Below, piece by piece: positions 60,199 to 64,000 of a stretch of 64,000 nucleotides of DNA. A model generated the notes under the pieces. It had not been told where the DNA came from. It searched no databases and was given only the letters and a program-made list of their open reading frames with translations. Numbering within the stretch: position 1 is the first letter of the stretch; every line of letters begins with the position of its first letter. Source of the stretch: Candidatus Ribeiella danica. GTDB taxonomy: Bacteria > Chloroflexota > Chloroflexia > Chloroflexales > Roseiflexaceae. The position numbers and the translations under genes were made by a program. The stretch lies in the NCBI GenBank assembly GCA_016717335.1, contig JADKFS010000003.1, positions 248,001 to 312,000 of the forward strand. The letters run 5' to 3'.

Positions 60199-61461
60199 TC
60201 ACCCGCCCCGGATTCGCCGGCGCACGTAGCCGGCAACCCGCCGCGCCTGCCGGAGCGCGCCGCGGTGGAGCGGCAGCGCGCGCTCGTCCAGGTGCGCCAG
60301 GCCGGGCCGCACCGGCGGCAGGTCGAAGCGCTGCGGCACCCGCAGCGGCTGGCGCGGCCCGGCTCGCAGCCGCAGCTCCTGCGCGAACGCCGCCCAGCCG
60401 GCCGCGGCGCGCTCGGTCGAGTACTCCGCCGCGATCTTCTCGCGCGCCGCGCGCGACAGCCGCAGCCAGAGGCCCGGCTCGTCGCGCAGCCGCCGCACCG
60501 CCGCCACGAAGCTGTCGCCGCGATCGTCGACCAGCAGCCCGGTGACCTCGTGCTCGACCAGCTCGAGCGCACCGGTCGGCACGTTCAGGACGATCGGCAC
60601 CACGCCGCAGGCCATCGCCTCCATCACCGCCATCGGCAGCCCCTCCGAGTCCGAGAGCAGCACCAGCGCGTGGCACTCCAGCAGGCGATCCTGCACCAGG
60701 TCGTTGTCGACGCTGCCGGCGAGCCGGACCGGCAGGCCGGCGCCCTCGGTCTGCAGGATGCGCTCGACGAAGCCGCGCGAGGGGCCGTCGCCGTAGATCA
60801 CGCCCTCGACGCCGTCGATCTCGCGCGCGGCCCGGCAGATCGAGCGGGCGACCTCGGAGGCGCGCTTGTGCGTCTCGGCCAGCCGCCCGAGGTAGGCGAG
60901 CCGCAGCCGCCCCTCCGGCGGGCTCGCGACGCGGGGCGCCAGCGGCACGCCGGTTGGGATGCAGCGCACCAGCGTCGTGGTCGCGCGCCGCCCGATCCGG
61001 GCGCGCACAGTCTGCTCGACGAAGCGCGAGACGCAGACCAGGCCGTCCAGTCGGTAGGCCGGGTCGCCCAGAACGAACTCGTCGATCAGCGCGTCGTAGA
61101 AGGGGTCGTTGCCGTGGATCGTGCCGACGGCGACGATGCCGGCCGGCCTCAGCCAGCGCGTGGCGAAGTAGGCCGGTGCGACATAGTCGGGCGCGAACAC
61201 GTCGGGCGGCTCGTCGGCCAGACGCCGCAGCAGCCAGCCCAGCAGCGCCTCGGTGGAGGGTGGGCGCAGCGTCTGCGCGACGGGAACCTGCCTGCGCTTC
61301 AGCCCGCTCGCGGTGGCGCCCTCGGCCAGCCCGCCGGTGCGGAGGATCAGCGCCCCCGGCTCGCAGCCCTGGCCCTGCAGCGCGGGCAGCAGCCGCCGCA
61401 GCACCGTGTTCGGGCCGCCGATGTGCTTTGGGCTATCGTATGCGCAGAAGGTCATTTTCAT
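60199..61461 (-). CDS. GT4 glycosyltransferase
   Basis: 420 aa. 'SPKHIGGPNTVLRRLLPALQ', 'DGLVCVSRFVEQTVRARIGR', 'RLRLAYLGRLAETHKRASEV', 'GVIYGDGPSRGFVE' and the donor-site segment 'ALVLLSDSEGLPMAVMEAMA' with 'CGVVPIVLNVPTGALELVEH'. A C-terminal basic extension (~365-420) is beyond the usual GT4 end. No clear ribosome-binding site at either ATG (61461 or 61455). Confidence 0.88.
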   Translation of the reverse strand: MKMTFCAYDSPKHIGGPNTVLRRLLPALQGQGCEPGALILRTGGLAEGATASGLKRRQVPVAQTLRPPSTEALLGWLLRRLADEPPDVFAPDYVAPAYFATRWLRPAGIVAVGTIHGNDPFYDALIDEFVLGDPAYRLDGLVCVSRFVEQTVRARIGRRATTTLVRCIPTGVPLAPRVASPPEGRLRLAYLGRLAETHKRASEVARSICRAAREIDGVEGVIYGDGPSRGFVERILQTEGAGLPVRLAGSVDNDLVQDRLLECHALVLLSDSEGLPMAVMEAMACGVVPIVLNVPTGALELVEHEVTGLLVDDRGDSFVAAVRRLRDEPGLWLRLSRAAREKIAAEYSTERAAAGWAAFAQELRLRAGPRQPLRVPQRFDLPPVRPGLAHLDERALPLHRGALRQARRVAGYVRRRIRGG

Positions 61462-61466
61462 AATGC

Positions 61467-61500
61467 CAACGTCTTTGCGGCTTTGCGGCTTTGCGTGCGC
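61467..61500. repeat. octamer repeat, CTTTGCGG type
   Basis: Three CTTTGCGG-type units at period 8 just upstream of a glycosyltransferase start, in the 91-bp gap. Confidence 0.65.
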
Positions 61501-61552
61501 TATCGCGCGTGGGCGACGACGAGCATGACGTACGAGCGTTGCTCGTGGCGTC

Positions 61553-62581
61553 TCAGAGCGACGGCGAGCGTGCCATACATTTCAGCGCGAACTTGATCAG
61601 CCGCGGCCAGCCGACCGGTGCGGGCCGGCGCAGCGGCGAGCGACGGTAGATCCGCCAGACCCACGGCCCCAGCGCGGTCGAGAGTCGGCAGAGCGTGTAC
61701 CAGCGGGCGGCCAGCAGCCGCGCCAGCGCCGCCTTGTCGTAGCGGCCCGCGCGCCGGTTGGCCTCCGCAAGCGCGCGCAGCCAGCGCTCAGCAGCCGCGA
61801 CAAGCTCGCGGGTGGGCTGGAAGCGCGACGCGCTGATCGCCTGGTGCAGCGCCAGCTCCGCCACCGACGGCTGGAGCCCGAGCCGCTCAAGCAGGCGGCG
61901 CCGCACCAGCATCGCCGCGCGATCCTGGTCCTCCTGCTCGCGCTGCCCGGCCTGGTCGCGGTGCATCCGGTAGCGCAGCAGCACCTGCGGGATGTTCGCC
62001 AGCGCGACATGCTCGGCCGCGCGCACCCACAGGTCGTAGTCCTGCGCGCGCTGGTAGGACGAGTCGTACGCCAGCCCCAGCTCGGCGAAGAGCGACCGGC
62101 GCATGATCGCCGCGGGGTGCGCCAGCACGTTCGCGAACAGCAGGTGGCAGCGGATGTCCGCGTCGTCGGACGGGTAGTGCTCGACGCCGTAGCCCAGCTC
62201 GCCGATCTTCTGCACCCAGGCGCCGCAGATGCCGACGCGCGGGTTCGCTTGCATGAACGCGACCTGCCGCTCCAGCCGCTCCGGCAGGCTCACGTCGTCG
62301 CCGTCCATCCTCGCGATGTACGCGCCGCGCGCCAGCGCCAGCCCCTCGTTCAGGCGGCGGGTCAGCCCGGCGTTCTCGCGGTTGCGAAAGAGCCTGATCC
62401 GCGGGTCGCCCCGCGCGTATGCCTCCAGCAGCGCGCCGGTGCCGTCGGTCGAGCCGTCGTCGACGATCAGCAGCTCGAAGTCGCCAAACGTCTGGGCCAG
62501 AATGCTGTCGATCGCCTCGGGCGCATAGGCCGCGCCGTTGTAGATCGGCATCAGTACGGTGACGGCGGGGTCGGTTGGCAA
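61553..62581 (-). CDS. GT2 glycosyltransferase
   Basis: 342 aa. 'VTVLMPIYNGAAYAPEAIDS', 'LLIVDDGSTDGTGALLEAYA', 'NRENAGLTRRLNEGLALARG' and the DxD site in 'YIARMDGDDVSLPERLERQV', followed by 'LLFANVLAHPAAIMRRSLFA'. A GT-A fold enzyme of the galactosyl/rhamnosyl type. TTG start at 62581 with AAGGAG about 9 bases upstream. Part of the surface-polysaccharide cluster. Confidence 0.9.
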   Translation of the reverse strand: MPTDPAVTVLMPIYNGAAYAPEAIDSILAQTFGDFELLIVDDGSTDGTGALLEAYARGDPRIRLFRNRENAGLTRRLNEGLALARGAYIARMDGDDVSLPERLERQVAFMQANPRVGICGAWVQKIGELGYGVEHYPSDDADIRCHLLFANVLAHPAAIMRRSLFAELGLAYDSSYQRAQDYDLWVRAAEHVALANIPQVLLRYRMHRDQAGQREQEDQDRAAMLVRRRLLERLGLQPSVAELALHQAISASRFQPTRELVAAAERWLRALAEANRRAGRYDKAALARLLAARWYTLCRLSTALGPWVWRIYRRSPLRRPAPVGWPRLIKFALKCMARSPSL

Positions 62582-62596
62582 GCGTTGTGCTCCTTC

Positions 62597-62697
62597 GTTG
62601 GGGCTTGGGACTTGGGGCTTGGGACTTGGGACTTGGGATCGAGCATCGCTTTGTCACCTTGTCACCTTGTCACCTTGTCACCTTGTCACCTTGTCAC
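62597..62697. repeat. heptamer CTTGGGG and octamer GTCACCTT tract
   Basis: Six CTTGGGG/CTTGGGA units then six GTCACCTT units at period 8. The octamer block runs into the last codons of the asparagine synthase gene and supplies its stop codon. Confidence 0.9.
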
Positions 62698-64000
62698 TCC
62701 AGGGTGTTGGTCGAGCCACAGCGCCAGCACGAGCAAGATCCATGTGCGGTAGTCGCCTCGCTGAGCGGCGGCGCGGGTCTGCTCGAACGGCAGCAGCGCG
62801 AACAGCTTCTGCGCGGGGTCGTCCAGGTACTGCCGCTTGAGCGCCCGCACGCCGTCGCGCCGCAGCCACTGTTGGACCGGCGCGCCGAAGCCCTGCTTGC
62901 CGCGCGCCCGCACCGACGCGGGCCAGTCCGCCGCGAAGGCCCGCCGCATGATCAGCTTGTCCTGGCTGGAGCTGATCTTCAGGCGCGCGGGCAGACCGGC
63001 GCAGAAGGTCGCGAAGTCGACATCCAGGAACGGCGCGCGCAGCTCAAGCCCGTGGGCCATCGAGGCGCGGTCGATCTTGACCAGGATGTCGCCGGGCATG
63101 TAGTCCTGCAGGTCCATCCGCAGCGCGTCGTCGAGCGTGGCGCCTTCGGGCCGCTCCGGCGCGAACGTCGGCTGGGCCGGCGGCCGCAGCCCGAACGCGG
63201 CCAGCTCGGCGTCGCCGAAGTACTGCTTCTGGCCGAGGTGCGCCTCCGCCAGCGAGGCGTAGCGCCGCCGGTAGACCATCCCGCCGATCCGCTCCCGCAG
63301 CGCCGGCTGCGCCGAGAGCTTGTTGGCCGCGCGCAGCATGAAGAACAGCCAGTCCTGGTCGCTCAGCCGGCCTTGCATGTGCAGCAGCGGCTTGTACCAG
63401 CTGTAGCCGCCCAGCAGCTCGTCGCCGCCGTCGCCGGTCAGCACGACCTTGACGTGCTGGCGGGCCTGCCGGGCGATCAGGTAGGTCGGGATGTTCGAGG
63501 AGTCGGCCAGCGGCTCGTCGTAGATCGCCTGCATCGTCACCAGCAGCTCGGCGATGTCGGGCCGGTCGTCGGCCAGCTCGCTGTGCTCGGTCTGGTACTG
63601 CCGCGCCACCTCGCGCGCGAACGGCAGCTCGTTCACGCCGCTCTCGAAGCCGAACGAGAAGGTCTTCAGCCCGGCCTGGTGCCGGCTCGCCGCGGCGACG
63701 ACGGTGGACGAGTCGAGCCCGCCGCTCAGGAAGGCGCCCACCGGCACATCGGCCACCAGCTGCCGCGCGACGGCCTGGTCGAACAGCTGCCGGAACTGCT
63801 CGGTCGCCTCGCCCAGCGCGATCCGCTCGTCGACCGGCGGCAGCCGCCAGTAGCGCTCGACCGTGACCTTGCCGTCTTTGTAGCGCAGCAGGTGGGCCGG
63901 CGGCAGCGTGTGGACGTTGCGGTAGATCGTCTGGTACGGGTGGACGTACAGGTACTTCAGGTAGTGCGCGATCGCGTCGCCGTCGAGCGCCGGCTCGAGC
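62686..64000 (-). CDS. asnB: asparagine synthase (glutamine-hydrolysing), partial
   Basis: Open to the window edge; the N-terminal glutaminase part is outside. The synthetase domain shows the PP-loop 'VPVGAFLSGGLDSSTVVAAA', 'FSFGFESGVNELPFAREVAR', 'VVLTGDGGDELLGGY', 'DILVKIDRASMAHGLELRAP' and 'FLDVDFATF'. Such AsnB-type enzymes in polysaccharide clusters may amidate a sugar or peptide rather than make free asparagine. The last few codons lie in an octamer repeat tract. Confidence 0.92.
   Translation of the reverse strand, partial: LEPALDGDAIAHYLKYLYVHPYQTIYRNVHTLPPAHLLRYKDGKVTVERYWRLPPVDERIALGEATEQFRQLFDQAVARQLVADVPVGAFLSGGLDSSTVVAAASRHQAGLKTFSFGFESGVNELPFAREVARQYQTEHSELADDRPDIAELLVTMQAIYDEPLADSSNIPTYLIARQARQHVKVVLTGDGGDELLGGYSWYKPLLHMQGRLSDQDWLFFMLRAANKLSAQPALRERIGGMVYRRRYASLAEAHLGQKQYFGDAELAAFGLRPPAQPTFAPERPEGATLDDALRMDLQDYMPGDILVKIDRASMAHGLELRAPFLDVDFATFCAGLPARLKISSSQDKLIMRRAFAADWPASVRARGKQGFGAPVQQWLRRDGVRALKRQYLDDPAQKLFALLPFEQTRAAAQRGDYRTWILLVLALWLDQHPGVTR

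Noticed and set aside
58714..61596. A 960-codon plus-strand open frame across the glycosyltransferases
   Set aside because: It is the antisense shadow of two clear GT4 genes and encodes only Arg/Ala/Gln-rich sequence.

Overview
The window is about 64 kb of very GC-rich (roughly two-thirds G+C) bacterial chromosome. I see no phage, plasmid, transposase, CRISPR, tRNA or rRNA genes. Gene content and style suggest a filamentous or Roseiflexus/Kouleothrix-like member of the Chloroflexota (inference). The reasons are secreted proteins with a YLPxxL segment near the end, a membrane Ser/Thr kinase with a TPR tail, ELWxxDGT and cadherin-like repeat proteins, an Rsb-type switch, type-2 OMP decarboxylase, and many short tandem repeats. 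Extended -10 promoters (TGnTATAAT type) recur.

Layout. 1-5.4 kb: Ser/Thr kinase-TPR protein, an aspartase/fumarase-family lyase on the minus strand, and a membrane STAS protein. 5.9-15.4 kb: an acyl-CoA/electron-transfer set (3-hydroxyacyl-CoA dehydrogenase, enoyl-CoA hydratase, acyl-CoA dehydrogenase, EtfB, EtfA), interrupted by an MFS transporter and a secreted ELWxxDGT repeat protein. A thiolase and a phasin-like protein at 43.6-45.6 kb may belong to the same physiology. 15.8-19.6 kb: a secreted CAP-domain protein, a degenerate E2 acyltransferase and phosphofructokinase. 20.2-24 kb: an RsbT-like kinase, an RsbX-like phosphatase and a large GAF/PAS histidine kinase, joined by GTGA and ATGA overlaps. 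24-32.4 kb (minus): a YtkA-like lipoprotein, a flippase-like membrane protein, a GT2 glycosyltransferase, ThrH, and two large multi-spanning glycosyltransferase-like proteins. 32.6-35.5 kb: a flavoprotein reductase and MurJ. 36.2-40.6 kb: a giant cadherin-like adhesin broken by a 26-G run, and a membrane-anchored CnaB-like protein. 40.6-51.3 kb: housekeeping genes (clpB, phasin-like, thiolase, alkyltransferase-like protein, smpB, pyrF, the primary sigma factor, pterin dehydratase, HD hydrolase, scpA). 51.5-55.8 kb: a GAF histidine kinase/LuxR-type regulator pair, a small unknown protein and an ECF sigma factor. 55.9-64 kb: a glycan cluster (five glycosyltransferases, a methyltransferase, and asparagine synthase running off the right edge).

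The most striking feature that gene calling does not explain is a family of short tandem repeats. They have a 7- or 8-base period and usually two arms that are reverse complements. They lie between genes and, without breaking the reading frame, inside four glycosyltransferase-type genes. The unit sequence differs from locus to locus but the architecture is the same. Other repeat classes are GC-rich hairpins, a composite multi-hairpin element of about 150 bp, three 59-bp tandem copies, and paired hairpins with a GAA loop. Start codons were chosen from ribosome-binding-site spacing and homologous N-termini. Nothing here was checked by database search.
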